Positions 1 through 12,019 are shown, counted from the stretch's first letter. The stretch is 64,000 nt of DNA from Trachelipus rathkii (GCA_015478945.1 JABUQX010004465.1:5001-69000), one strand, 5' to 3'. A program made the numbers and translations. The notes: generated from the letters alone by a model not told the origin.

Positions 1-35
1 AAACCATTTACGCATGTCACTGGGCTAAGTAGTTT

Positions 36-530
36 ACTAGCCTTGATATGTTTAAGGGTTACTATCAAATGAACCTGGCGGAGTATAGTAGGGACTTCAC
101 GGCTTTCTCAACGGTGAGTAGACAGTACCGGTTCAAAAGACTGAGCTTTCGCTTAAAGAATAGTCCGGCTGCGTTTCAGCAAGAAATGCAAAGGACAATC
201 ATGGGATTTAGCAAAGATAAGGTAGTGGTGTATGTGGATGATGTGTTGTTAATGTCAAAAGGTTTTGAGGAGCACTTGCTGCTAATAGACAAATATAAGA
301 ACGGTTTTGTGAAGCCAACGTAAAGGTCAAGGTTGGGAAATGTAGTTGGGTACAAAAAGAAGTAAAGTTTCTAGGACATATCATCAGTAGAACAGGGATC
401 AGGAATCTTCCGGAGTTTGTGGAGCAGGTTGATAGACTTGAGAGGCCAAACACTGTTGGAGAGTTAAGAAGGTATCTGGGCATGATAAACTTCCAGAGGA
501 ATTTTATAAAGAACTGATCGGAGCTGGCAG
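36..530 (+). pseudogene. Element A reverse transcriptase fragment
   Basis: This is the palm and thumb of a Gypsy reverse transcriptase, which copies the element RNA into DNA. The frame opens with LDMFKGYYQM, the conserved block containing the first catalytic Asp. NSPAAFQQEMQ follows, and then the catalytic YVDD at about 231-242. The frame breaks near 300-320 and resumes with VKFLGHIIS and LRRYLGMINF, the usual post-YxDD and connection motifs, with a further stop near 516. The fingers region is outside the window. RT identity is secure; function is lost. Confidence 0.9.
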
Positions 531-568
531 AACCTTTTAATGCACCAACAGGAAGCAGACGGAAAGAT

Positions 569-1110
569 GTGATTGAGTGGACGGAGGAAAGAGTAAATAC
601 ATTTACAGGATTAAAAGGGGGAATGAAGGAATCAATGGAGCTAGCGTTCCCCGACTTTTCGGAAGGAGTGAACAAGCTTGAGTTGTTTGTAGATGCCAGC
701 AGTTTTGTTATGGGAGCTGGTCTTTGCAAAAACAAGGTGACGAATAGAGGGTCATAGCCTGTAACTCACACTCCTTTAATGCATGCGAAAGGAATGCGTC
801 AACCATTGAAAGGGAGTCCTTGGCAATATGGTGGAGAATTAAAAGTTTCAGGCCATTCTTATTAGGGAAAGAGTTTATTCTATTTACGGACCATCGGCCA
901 TTGGTTTATCTACACAAGATGAAGTTAGTTGACAGTAAGCTGGCACGAGTGTTGGACGACTTGAGCGAATACAGTTTTGAGATACAATACTATACAGGGA
1001 AAGAGAACATCTTTGCAGATACATGGTCCAGGTGTAGCAAGAATTATGATCAGGGTGAAGCACCGGTAGATCTGGATACTTTGCCAAAAAGGTTAATCAT
1101 GGTTAAGGAA
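569..1110 (+). pseudogene. Element A RNase H domain
   Basis: This is a Gypsy-type RNase H, which degrades the RNA strand of the RNA/DNA hybrid. It begins with the tether WTEER and the first active-site block LFVDASSFVMGAG. A stop and frame change follow near 757-800. It resumes with the TIERESLA block (Glu) and FTDHRPLVYL, and ends with GKENIFADTWSR, which corresponds to the usual GxxNxxADxLSR. All the usual acidic positions can be seen across the two frames, but the reading frame is broken, so it is a relic. It leads directly into the OTU-like segment. Confidence 0.9.
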
Positions 1111-1400
1111 GTCCCCGGTGGAGCAAACGCACTGTTTTTTAGCTCACAAGTTGTTTTGGAGAACGCCCAGGTTAGGAACCTGGAAGAGGACAACGATGCT
1201 TTAATTAAGAGACAAATTAGCAACTACGTTAAGTGATAACCAGAAATTGTCTGGAATAGGAAAACAACAGAAAATGCTGAAGTATTTAAAGGCATTAAGG
1301 TTACCTGGTAGAGAACAAATAACGTAGGTGTTGTTGGTGACTATTGACTTGTTTAGGGTAATAATCTGGTTACACCATGGTACGTGCTGTTTAGTATAGT
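1081..1400 (+). pseudogene. Element A OTU-like domain remnant (catalytic Cys replaced by Ala)
   Basis: After RNase H the frame reads VPGGANALFF, then NDALIKRQISNYV. These match the OTU cysteine-protease N-terminal pattern (PGDGNCLF, then HxxLRxxVxxY). The residue at the nucleophile position is Ala, encoded at 1129-1131. After a stop near 1235, similarity to the D and C copies continues (LKYLKALRLPG, then a hydrophobic strand) and fades near 1380. I see no clear GxHY block here. The OTU assignment rests on alignment by eye with the better copies in D and C. Confidence 0.55.
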
Positions 1401-1526
1401 ATATCGGACCCAGAGTGAGAGAGGAAGAAGATTTGAAAAAGGTTAACATACAGGTGAGTGGTTGAACGCACTTTAAACACTTTAAGGGATGATGAAACGT
1501 TCAACAGGTGTAGGTAAAACACTATA

Positions 1527-2027
1527 GTGAACGAGCGTCTAACCCAGGAGGAATCACAGCAGAATGAAGAGGAGCTAGAGGAGTCAGTGAACGACCGTAC
1601 GAATAAAGAATTAGGAATTAACCTAATGATGCGGGAAAGAAAACATGAGTCCAGGTTAAGTTGCAATCATGTACTGAGAAGGGTAACTTGGCAAGAAGTT
1701 TGTATTAGTGAGGTGCGCAAGTGTGCATTTTTAGACACGGGTTTGGTAATCAGTTTGATCCAGAAAAGTGTGGTTGACGATGTAAACAATTTTTGACATA
1801 TCTTAAGAAACTGGACAGTAGACTTGGTACTAAACGGAGTGTCTCAGGACATTGTAAAATGTAACCAGGCTGTCAAAGTGGAAATTAGTACTCGCTACAG
1901 ACGGGTGTTGTTTCCACTGGTAGTGATACCAGACGGGTTTATTCCAGTATGTATGTTGTTAGGAATGAATTATCTGGTGGAGGTCGAAGGGGCATTGGAC
2001 TTTGGTGAAGGAATAGTGTGTCATTGA
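1527..2027 (+). pseudogene. Element A retropepsin-like segment between OTU remnant and integrase
   Basis: This frame contains CAFLDTGLVISLI, the D-T-G active-site block of a retroviral-type aspartic protease. About 65 codons further on comes MLLGMNYLV, which fits the usual second conserved block (hydrophobic-hydrophobic-G-x-D-x-L). Stops occur at 1794-1796 and 2025-2027. The same frame continues into the integrase zinc finger at 2043-2486, so the two seem to belong to one polyprotein. In ordinary Gypsy elements the protease lies before reverse transcriptase, so this position is odd. A rearrangement or a second protease copy is possible. Confidence 0.6.
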
Positions 2028-2486
2028 GATGACGCAGATGATGTGAGTTTTTCATTTCTGGCTACAATAGGAGCACACAATATAACAAAGCAAGGTGGAA
2101 AAGAGGGTAATGTACTGTCAGCCCAGGACATTATTAATCTTCAGCAAAGGTCACAGGTAGTAAGGAGGTTGAAGGAAAAGGTTCAGAGGAAACAGGTACT
2201 AACCAAAAAGGATGCACTATTAAAGGAATTTTTTACATACCGGGATGATATTTTAATGAACAGGTCAATCTTGGTGAAGAGGAAGGGACCAGGGCAAGCT
2301 AATGCAGTTATTGGGTTTAAACAGGTGGTGAGTGTATGTGTCATAACCCATTTAAACATGGCACATATTGGAAGAAATAAATTGTTAGACCTGGTGAACA
2401 AGCACGTATGGCATCCAAGGATCTCATGGGTGGTGCAGAAAGTATGTCGGACATGCCCAAAGTGCCAATTCACTGCTCAACAGTGA
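2028..2486 (+). pseudogene. Element A integrase N-terminal zinc-binding region
   Basis: This is the HHCC zinc-binding region of a retroelement integrase. It shows HLNMAHIGRNK with the paired His, then WHPRISWVVQKVCRTCPKCQ with CxxC. The preceding ~90 residues match the helical linker seen in element D (LRRLKGSLLRNQ in D, VRRLKEKVQRKQ here). The frame stops at 2486 just after the CxxC, and no DDE core follows. The element is truncated there, and the DNA turns into AT-rich sequence. Confidence 0.85.
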
Positions 2487-3083
<597 letters not shown>

Positions 3084-4200
3084 CCTGTATCTTCTTTCTT
3101 GAATTACATGGGTGTGTAGGTAAATTTGACCATGTTCAACCTAATGATAAGCATCCGAACTCGCAAGAATGCTGAATGGCTATGGGAGACACTTCATCAA
3201 AAATGCCAGAATAAAACTTCAAATGGAGAAAAATGGATATGAAGGATTTTTCAATAATAAACGTTTTCAAATTTTTATAAACTTTACTTTATCATTGTAT
3301 GCATACGAATTGTTAATATACTTTTCAAAATAAAATGATTTATCAAAAATGTAGTATCAGAATATTCCTTACAAATAAATAAATAGTCTTCAAAAATACT
3401 TTCTTCTTAAAAATAAGTTATTCTTCAATATAAAATATTTATATAAATGTGGATTAAATAATAAGAGTCTTGGAAAAATTACAATGGGAAAGAGAAAGCC
3501 TTTAAAATATAAACAAATCGCGAGCGCTTGCGAGAGAGTCAGATAAATATCATAGCATCACACTTTATCTGAATAAATCTGTAGACTTTTCAATAACAAT
3601 AGATTAGATACGAATGTATTTAATTATTATTAAATATCAATTGATAATTGTAGAACACGTAGAAACTTTCATAAATCTTCACAAAGTTAATATTTCTTAA
3701 GAAAATACACAAAATATTTCAATTATGGATCACAAACACAGTTTATAAATTTATAGAAATGGCATCGCTCTTCTGCGTGCAACGAGGATAAAATATTAAA
3801 AATTAGGACTCGGAAATACTCACTTGCCAGAGTAATTATAATATCTTAATAGTAGAACTTCTTATTTATTTATCAAAAAGACGAGAAAATGTAAAATCTT
3901 AAATAATATTATGAATACATCACATAAATACACGTTGTAAACAAAGTCACTGTGGCTTAGTCTAAACATTGTATAGCTACAGACTTTTCTGAAACTCTCA
4001 CTGCTCACAAAGCACGACTGGCTCCGAACAAGGCTCAAGAAGACTCACTTAAGACTACAGTACGTCTGCGTTCTTATAATATATTACGAGAGAGACTCAA
4101 TTTATTTACATTGGAGTCTCTCGCGACTCAATCATGATTTTATACAAGAAAAGTAATTACAGAATTTTGTTTTTTGTTTTTTGAAGGCTTCTAACGTATA
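3084..4200 (-). repeat. Candidate LTR of element B, left copy (3' LTR)
   Basis: This ~1.1 kb stretch is repeated in direct orientation at about 26320-27415. Shared landmarks include the AGGTAAAT region near 3117, the CAAATCGCGAGC-type stretch near 3515, and CTCACTGCTCACA near 3998. On the minus strand a TATAAAA box (plus 4138-4144) lies near one end, followed by a CTTGTTCGGAGCCAGTCGTG stretch, as in an LTR U3/R. It sits immediately 3' of the element B pol on the minus strand, as a 3' LTR should. Exact termini and the polypurine tract are not clear. It could instead be an unrelated dispersed repeat. Confidence 0.5.
4138..4144 (-). promoter_or_regulatory. TATA box in left B-type repeat
   Basis: TATAAAA on the minus strand, in the context CTTGTATAAAATCA. 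It is conserved in the second copy at 27348-27354, which supports a promoter in this repeat. Confidence 0.45.
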
Positions 4201-4620
4201 AATATATTTATAATAGTATAGATATATTTACACCGTATAGAATACCTCCTCTCTAAGACAAAAAGTACATTTTTAAAAATCCTACTACTCTTTTGAAACA
4301 CAAATGAGTTATGTAAAAACAAAAGGAATAAAATTCTAATATATACTTTTAATAATATATACGAACTAATGACTAATATACAGTAGAGACATTTTCTTCC
4401 ATCTTTTTCCAGACTCATGGAAATCCTTTCCACCAAAATTTATGTACAGGACATTCAAGGGATTCTTAACATGATAAAATAGATAAAAAAATAATATATA
4501 CAATACTATAAGTACATCTTTACATTCCATTCAAACACCTACTCTAAATGTAAGTAGTTCAAGCAGAAACATAGGAACATAGAATACAATACCCTTGAAA
4601 AAGAATCACTACTCGGAAAA
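4201..4620. other. Noncoding, 3' untranslated part of element B
   Basis: This lies between the candidate LTR and the end of the element B pol frame. It is AT-rich with no coding signal. A short pyrimidine run at about 4245-4255 is the only hint of a minus-strand purine tract, and it is weak. Confidence 0.5.
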
Positions 4621-6302
4621 TTAGAAATCGTTGCAATCGTGAGAAAAGGAAGGAAGATTAGTGTGGTCATTATTAATCGGAGTACTATGCTCTAGATATG
4701 TCTTTTTACTAGAACGGAGGAACTTAGGGCTCTGTTCCCTCGGACCTCGGAAATGTTGATGCGGATGATAACTGCTGTCAGAAAGATCGGATTCCGATCT
4801 CGATCTGCTAGAACTTAAAGGATTGGAACTTTCATTATGATTACGAAAACCTGAAAATGACGATTTCGGAGTACTATCTGAATTGAAAGTTTGTTCATAC
4901 TGACTATTTTGCATTACGGGATTAGAGATATTTGGAATAGATTGCCTTTTTAATGGATCTCTAAAAGAAGAATTTGAATAATTGAAACTATTATTCGGAA
5001 GAACAGGATGAGGATTTTTATGCAAATTTTGTGTGTACTGATGAGGGAAAATGACGTTGTCAGACTCATTTTCGGGTTTATCATACGGATCTATCTGTTC
5101 ATTATTATCATTTCTTTCAATTTTAAAATGAACCTTTTTTGGAATAATTGCGATTAGAAGAAGAAGAATTAGAATTAACAGAAGGATTAGGATTGATAAC
5201 CGCTTCTGTGACCACCTTGAAATTATCACTGTGAACAGCGACTTCTCGACCGGTTTGGAGACATTGCAATATGAATCTATTGCGTCCTAATATTCATATC
5301 ACCCTATAGGGTCCTTGCCAACGCTTAAAGAGCTTTTTTAGGCAAACCAGCAGGCTTGATAGCTAAAATATAGACTCCACTACCGATCTCTATATTTCGA
5401 TCTGAAGCTTTATTATGTTGTCTGTTGACAAATTTTTGAGTTTCATTTTCTAAATTTTCTTTGGCAATCTCTCTAATAAGGTTAGTTCCTACAGCTAAAT
5501 CTTTAAGATCTTCATGGGTAGGACAAAATTCCGTATCAGGGTTCATGAAAGGAGTAATATAATTCTCGATGTCGTAGGATAAACGCTTGTTGTAACCGTG
5601 CAATACATAATGAGGCGAATCACCTATCGTTTCATTAAAAGTCGAATTAATACATAACTGTAGAAAAGGAAGGAAAGGTACCCAATTATCACCTTTTATA
5701 TTTACATAGTGTCGCAGATAGTTTTCTATCTGTAAGTTCGACCTTTCCACATTACTATTTGTGATTGGTGTACGAATTGAGATCTCTACCTTATTTATCT
5801 TCCATAATTTACAAAGTTGTTTAAATAAGGAAGAAACATACTCCATAGCGTTATCTGAAATCAATACAGAAGCTGTATTGTGCCGAACGATGACTCTGTG
5901 AAACAATGCATTTGCGATATGCACACCGATGCGTGAGGGAATAGGACAGAGCTCGACATATCTGGTAAGAGAGTCCTTGAAGACCAAAATATACTTAGCA
6001 CCAGTTTTTCGGCACGTAAGTAAAGGACCTAAAATGTCAGTATGAATTCTACTGAAGGGGGAGTAAGCAACGGGATATTTGAAAATGGGAGCTCTCTTTG
6101 GAATGCTCCCCTTAACATTTAAACAGGACGGGCATTCCCGACAGAATTGAAATACTAATTTGGACATGTTCGGAAAAATGTAACGCTCTTTAATCCTTTT
6201 CTCCGTTCGGATATGTCCCATGTTACCCGAACCTAAAGCACAATGACAAATATTTAGAATAGTATACACGTAGGATTCTGGAACTTCTATCAAATACTGC
6301 AT
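4621..6302 (-). pseudogene. Element B integrase with C-terminal tail
   Basis: Retroelement integrase, which inserts the cDNA into the genome. Residues about 20-60 carry the HHCC zinc finger (GHIRTEKRIKERY, CRECPSC). The catalytic core follows: HTDILGP (Asp), LISDNAMEY (Asp), then 35 residues to the Glu in NSNVERSN, the classical D,D35E spacing. The first frame ends at 5325. A WQGPYRV motif follows near 5305 in another frame, then a Ser/Asn-rich tail whose frame shifts near 5140, probably at an A-run. The tail ends at 4621. The long Leu/Ile run read in the wrong frame near 5170 is not a real membrane segment. Frameshifts make the copy inactive. Confidence 0.88.
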
Positions 6303-7218
6303 GTCCTTCGTGACATAATATTAAATATCTTTGATGTAAGCATGTGGAAAACAAAATGTGTTTCCATTTTCTTCTATGAATTTAATGATTGGTTCTAATC
6401 TCGGACATTTCTCTTGTTCAGTTTTTAAGACTTCTGACGTGAGATTATATAACTTTTTATTTTCGATGAGAGATGCAACATTGGAAACTGTATTGACTGA
6501 TAAGAGAGGGGGGGATGGCGGGAAAGATAGTCAGGGCAGATATTCTTCTTTCCCTCAATATATAAAAACTCTGGGTCAAAAGAATTCACTTTGATAGCCC
6601 ACCTTGCGAGCTTGTGATTTAAATCTTTATTTTTAAAAATGGAAACCAGTGGTTTATGATCAGTGTAAATTTTAATCTTGTAACCATAAAAAATGTTACG
6701 AAACTTACTGAGTGCCCAAGTCACAGCTAACGATTCGAGCTCAATAGTAGAATAATTCTGCATGTCCTTCGTGACATAATATTAAATATCTTTGATGTAA
6801 GCAAGGGGAAAACAAAATGCGTTTCCATTTTCTTTTATGAATTTAATGATTGGTTCTAATCTCGGACATTTCTCTTGTTCAGTTTTTAAGACTTCTGACG
6901 TGAGATTATATAACTTTTTATTTTCGATGAGAGATGCAACATTGGAAACTGTATTGACTGATAAGAGAGGGGGGGATGGCGAGAAAGATATTCAGGGCAG
7001 ATATTCTTCTTTCCCTCAATATATAAAAACTCTGGGTCAAAAGAATTCACTTTGATAGCCCACCTTGCGAGCTTGTGATTTATATCTTTATTTTTAAAAA
7101 TGGAAACCAGGGGTTTATGATCAGTGTAAATTTTAATCTTGTAACCATAAACAATGTTACGAAACTTACTGAGTGCCCAAGTCACAGCTAACGATTCGAG
7201 CTCAATAGTAGAATAATT
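6297..7218 (-). repeat. Tandem duplication of a 461-bp RNase H segment
   Basis: Bases 6297-6757 and 6758-7218 are almost identical, with a constant offset of 461 and only a few substitutions. CTGCATGTCCTTCGTGACAT occurs at the start of both units. Each unit carries the C-terminal half of element B RNase H (KIYTDHKPLVSIFKNKD, then KKNICPxYLSRHPP). The duplication separates RNase H from integrase and would disrupt the polyprotein. Confidence 0.93.
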
Positions 7219-7500
7219 CTTCTCTGCTTTACTAAGCATTCTTGATGTGAAAGAAATGGGTCGATCATTCCCTTTGGAATTCTTTTGAGCTAAGACTGCC
7301 CCAAGCCCTACCCTACTAGCGTCAGTAGAGATGATAAAATTTTTAGTAAAATCAAGGAACTGCAAAATCGGTTCCACAATAAGCTTTTGTTTGAGGGTGT
7401 CGAAAGCTTTTTGCTGCTCGTAAGACCAAACAAAAGGAACGTTCTTTCTAAACAGAGACGTAATAGGATGAGCAATAACACTGAACATAGGAAATAAATT
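6886..7500 (-). pseudogene. Element B RNase H
   Basis: Gypsy RNase H of about 200 residues. It begins with the RT connection and tether (FVWSYEQQKAFDTLKQKL). The active-site blocks are STDASRVGLGAVL (Asp), STIELESLAVTWAL (Glu) and IYTDHKPL (Asp), closing with EGKKNICPEYLSRH. This copy is open by itself. A second copy of its C-terminal part lies just downstream at 6425-6763 because of the tandem duplication. RNase H activity is conceivable in isolation, but the surrounding frame is broken. Confidence 0.92.
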
Positions 7501-8807
7501 ACTGAAGAAAGATGTAAAACCAATAAATTAAAGAGCGGATGAGACATCCGTGGAAATCGGAAAATATTTCAAAGCTTGCAGCTTGGTCGGATCTGCGGAT
7601 AAACCATCTGTACTAATGAGAAAACCTAGATACACGAGAGAGCGCTTAAAGAAGTTCACCTTCTAGAGCTTCACTTTTAAATTCGCCTTTTTGAGGGCTT
7701 CAAACACAAGATTGAGACTTTGATAGTGTGAATCAATGTCTTTTGAGAATACAATAATGTCATCTAAATATATCAGAGCATTGATACCTAATAAATGAGA
7801 CAGAAAGCCTCCATCACTTTACAAAAAATGTTTGAAGAATTTTTAATGCCGACTGGAAGTAATTTATACTGATAATGACCTCTATTTGTAGAGAATGATA
7901 TGTAGGGCCTGCTTTCAGCAGCTACTTCTACACTATAGGGATTGAAAGAAAGATTAACACTTGAAAATACACTCGCATTTCCCAACTTGGAAATCGTACC
8001 TTGAACATCAGGTAGAGGTGTTTGCATGGGGACAATACATTTATTGAGCATGCGAAAGTCCAAAATAATTTTCGGTTTGGAACTTCCTTTTACGGGAATG
8101 ATGAGAAGAGGATTTGAATGAGGAGATTTCGATGGTTCAATATATTCTTTTAAAATACAGTCCTTGACCCACTCGTCAATATCGGTTTGGAATTTATGCG
8201 GTAGTTGGTAACTAAGCGTGAAGATATATCTGGGGGAATCTGGAGTTAATTCAAGCTTAAATTCATCAAGGGGACAAACATCTACTTTGTCATTACTTAA
8301 AGCTACAAATTCTTTGTTAGCTATTTGAAAATCAAGGATCTGTTCCAATTGTGAAGCATCTTGAAGAACCACTAAGTCTGCTTCTTTGGTTGATTTTGAC
8401 AAAAGAATTTCTTTATAAACAGTGAGTAACTCGGCATCGGAGAGACCCACCGAGGATTCAATCTTGTTTACATTCAAACAACTGCTTCGAAATGCAAGAT
8501 AATTTGCTTTGGATACGACAGTATTTTTGTCAAGAATGATCGGAGATGAACTAAAATTTATACAATTTATTAAAATAGTGCCTTCATTTACGCCGCTTAA
8601 AACATCAGCAAACAAAATATTCGATACACAATTCTTTCTCGGACACGAGATATGTATTCTCTGGAGGAGATGTACCTGCTTTAGATTTGACATTGACTGA
8701 TAATATCGCACTGGAAAATGCTTTGAACGTAACCGTATTTCGTAAGGATAAATCGTAACTTTGATCATCAAAAATACAAAGTTCGTGAGTAAAAAAATCG
8801 TTCTCAA
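7501..8807 (-). pseudogene. Element B reverse transcriptase
   Basis: Gypsy reverse transcriptase. The first frame (7788-8807) carries PHSNPLLIIPVKG, KIILDFRMLNK (template grip) and YQYKLLPVGIKNSSNIF. A frame change near 7790 leads to [13 protein letters not shown] with the catalytic YLDD at about 7770. A stop near 7660 is followed by SLVYLGFLISTDGLSADP. The block with the first catalytic Asp is changed (VFSSVNLSFNPY where LDxxxGYxQ is expected), so a key residue appears to be lost. The fold is clear; the copy is inactive. Confidence 0.88.
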
Positions 8808-9340
8808 AACTAAATTGATGCAAATTAGAAAAAGAATTTGTAGAATTGACTTTGGAATCGTCGGAAAAAGAATGGGATTTATTGTTGATCATAGAATTAA
8901 AACTTTGTTTCAAATCATGTATCAGAGGATCGAAAACTTGGGGAGAGATTTTTGAGAAACCTGTTTTACCATCTATCAATAAATTTTCATTACGGAGATC
9001 AAGAACAGCAGGTATAATACCTAAAACATCAGTGCCTAGGAGCATCTGGCCCTTAAAAATATAATCATTATCCACAACAATAAGATGAATAAACAACTGG
9101 TTATTTAAATCCAACTGGAGTTTCACTCTCCCTAAATTTGGGATTTCATTACCCGAAATCGATCTTAAAACAATATTGTTTTCTTTTACTTCGAGTGGAT
9201 AAAGTTTACGAAGCCTTTCAAATACTTAAAATCGTATCAAAGAAACGCTGCTCCCAATGTCTAAATAGCTAGAAAGCTCATAAATAAATTCATACTCAAC
9301 TGTGAGTCTTACCTTAAGATAATAGCTTTTTCCAATAATC
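8605..9340 (-). pseudogene. Element B aspartic protease and linker to RT
   Basis: The active-site block reads YLDIGSSVSLIR at about 9215-9250, where D-T/S-G is expected, so Thr has become Ile. After a stop and frame change the C-terminal protease block GQMLLGTDVLGIIP follows at about 9030, then LDLRNENLL. The rest of the 8605-9126 frame is a Ser/Asn-rich linker that runs toward RT. The position between Gag and RT is normal for Gypsy. The DIG motif and the stop suggest a dead protease. Confidence 0.75.
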
Positions 9341-9462
9341 GGATTATCGTCCACAAAATTTACTCTTGTCATTTGTGGATTCTGATTAACAAACTTTGCT
9401 TCTAAGGGGTTTATAACGACATTCTGAGGCTTTAAACTCGTTCCCCTTTCTAAAAATTTGGA

Positions 9463-11107
9463 TCATGAAAGTAAGATGACTGACGAAATCGAAAAAATTT
9501 GGGGAGAAATACGGAAATTCGAGGTGCGATTTCCTTGTTTTGAAGGCGGAGAAAATGATTTATTTGAGTAAAATTCGTGCCTACGTGGCTTATAATTCGC
9601 ATATTTGTTATGTAAACTTGCATTTGGAACATAATTCGGATCCAAATAACTTACCTTTGCCTCTAAATTTTTATCTTCAAATCGGAATGAATGCGGTGAC
9701 ATGCTGCCACAATTTCTGTTTACGGCTTTTTGCGGTACGGAAAAATAATGATCTGAAAGCATATTTTGAGCCTTATTTGAAAAATTAGCTCCTTTATTGT
9801 ATGAATTTGTCGTATTTTGACAATAATTCACATTGGAGTTTCTTTTAAAATTACCTTTACCTCTGTTAAAGTTTGAGTTTGAACCATTTTGTACGTTCTG
9901 AATTTTACTAAAATTTGTCTGATTGTGACGAAAACTTGTCTGATTTTGACGGGGATTTATTTGATTTTGAGCATGTTTATTCTGCTAAAACTGTAAAATA
10001 ACCCTTACTCTATTTAAGCCTTCAGGGGAGAATGGTTGCCATGACGTACCCTGGCAATTTCTTTGCGTCCCACGAGAATGGGCATGATGACACAAGGTAC
10101 AATAGGGACAAAAAATGCAAGATGAAGACTAGTGACAGTGGTTTTCACACATCACGCAAAATAAAAACCTTACGTCCAAACTGATTTTTGGATGAGGAAT
10201 ATTGAGAATTTGAAGCATAATTTGACGAAGATTTTGGCATACTTTTCGTATTATAATCCTGGGAAAAAGATTGACGAGTTGTACTTTTTTCAGTATGAGT
10301 AGAATAGACTGGAGTATTATAGGATTGACAAGCCTTTTTACCTGATGAAGAGGAGATTTTACCATCGTTCAGAATGTGGTTTTTCTTTAGATATTTTTGT
10401 ATCTGTTTAGGTATGGAATTTTGAATATTGAATTCTTCGTGAATCACACGTTGCAATTGGAGTTTTGTATTGGCATACAGAATAGAAAATAAAAGTGAAC
10501 GACGCTGTTCGTCTGAGAACTTCACATCGTGGATCAATGAGGCAGAATCTATAAAAATCTGCAAAGCTTTTTGTGCGTCGGTTATAAATTCAAGGAGTGA
10601 ATGATTGCTACTCCATTTTAAATTCACAAAATCGCTGAATGCTTCAAAGGAGCTTTTTGAACAAAGTGGATTTAAAAAGAAAGTATGATTAGTTTTGAAC
10701 TCTTCCCATGTTTTTGCATGGCTCAGTTCTGGGGTGGATTGAATAAGATAAACAACATTGCCTTCTCGCATGTTAAAAAATCTAGTACAAGCACGTAGCT
10801 TCTCAGTATCGGAGACAATTCCCTCATCTTCGAAGTATAAATCTATAGAAGAAAACCAACTCCCTAACTCACAACTTTTCCAAACGTTTTCTACATAGCC
10901 AATTAAGAGCGAAATATTGGGTTTTGTATGCGTGAGACGATCGATATTAAGAACAGGCCGAGCCATGTTTGAAGAATTATTAAAATCAGAAGGAGAAATA
11001 GAATTTTGACCAGCGTTTACGGCACTCGGATTCAGCTCGTCAGGAGGAGGAATTTCAATGGTTTCGTTTTCATCAAGATTGACAACCTCTTCGTTGTCGG
11101 ATGGCAT
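9463..11107 (-). pseudogene. Element B Gag
   Basis: Gag, the capsid/nucleocapsid protein that packages the RNA. The main frame starts at ATG 11107 (MPSDNEEVVNLDENETIEIP) and runs about 320 codons. It has an acidic N-terminus, then a helical capsid-like region (for example FRTxW-like blocks around WEEFKTNHTFFL) and a Ser-rich tail. Past the stop at 10145, other frames carry a dense Cys/His stretch near 10020-10160 and an Asn/Gln-rich stretch down to 9463. Spacing does not fit a clean CCHC knuckle. It is called Gag from its position 5' of the protease and its composition. Confidence 0.7.
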
Positions 11108-11625
11108 AGAAAGGATGAAATATTAAGGAAAAAATATTTGAAACCACGAAAATAATATATTAGAGAAAAAAAATAGATTAAGCATAAATAAATACTATAA
11201 TTATCAAATATAGACTTACACTGGAGAATATTGGATGATAGGTGCTTCGATGGACTGCTTGGATGCAACTTATTCGTATATGAAGATATAGAGGACGTTA
11301 GCCTCGAAAAATGGATATTCAAATTTTTATTACAAAAAAATATTTTTAACCATAGAAATAAAAAAAAATAAATAAATAAATAAATAATAAATATGTAAGA
11401 AAATCCCTTGAACCTACTACCATCTGCAGGGAGGACGATGAAATTTACTCTTGAAGAGTTCTGACGATTTATTTCTTCTGAATTATTTTTGTGGAAGGAT
11501 TGATCCGTCTTGTCTTTTTGAAAAAGATTTTGAAAATGCCTTCTGGACTGAATGACTTTAAACACAATAAAAATTATTAATTATACATGAAAGAACAATA
11601 ATGATCATAAAAAAATGAAAAAAAA
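11108..11625. other. Element B leader region, noncoding
   Basis: AT-rich sequence upstream of the element B gag start. The minus-strand ORF at 11032-11565 contains a long Tyr/Ile/Phe low-complexity stretch and overlaps the gag start, so I do not call it a gene. A GTAAGT donor-like site on the minus strand occurs near 11215. No LTR or primer site is recognised here. Confidence 0.45.
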
Positions 11626-11707
11626 TTGATATATATATACATATTATATATATTATATATATATTATATATTATTATATATATATATAATATATATTATA
11701 TATATAC

Positions 11708-11759
<52 letters not shown>

Positions 11760-11895
11760 ATATTATATATATATATAGATATTATATATATATATAATAA
11801 ATAATTATATATTATATATACATATATATATATAATATATAGTGTAAATATATATACCTATTATATATATATATATATATAGTGATATAGCATAT

Positions 11896-11983
<88 letters not shown>

Positions 11984-12019
11984 ATATATATATATTATAT
12001 TATTTTTTTAATATATATA

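Larger units (their letters stand above)
1..2486 (+). mobile_element. Element A: truncated Ty3/Gypsy pol remnant
   Basis: This is the pol region of a Gypsy LTR retrotransposon, truncated on the left by the window edge and on the right by non-homologous AT-rich DNA. Domains run in the order reverse transcriptase, RNase H, OTU-like remnant, retropepsin-like segment and integrase zinc finger. They are spread over all three + frames with several stops, so the copy is dead. No LTR, primer site or gag is visible. It resembles elements C and D in its RNase H and OTU-like parts, which suggests the same broad lineage. Confidence 0.9.
4621..11107 (-). mobile_element. Element B: Ty3/Gypsy coding body (gag-PR-RT-RH-IN)
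   Basis: This is a complete but decayed set of Gypsy domains on the minus strand, read from 11107 down: Gag, a Cys/His-rich stretch, aspartic protease, reverse transcriptase, RNase H and integrase with a Ser/Asn-rich tail. Frames change several times and a 461-bp tandem duplication sits at the end of RNase H, so the copy is inactive. Its sequences differ clearly from elements A, C and D, and it has no OTU-like domain. The candidate LTRs are treated separately. Confidence 0.92.

Noticed and set aside
5100..5229. Strong Leu/Ile-rich membrane-like segment at the start of the 4621-5229 reading frame, suggesting an Env protein
   Set aside because: In the frame that continues the integrase C-terminus the same bases read as Ser/Asn-rich tail (VINPNPSVNSNSSSSN). 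The hydrophobic run is the out-of-frame reading, and the frame is lost at an A-run just downstream.
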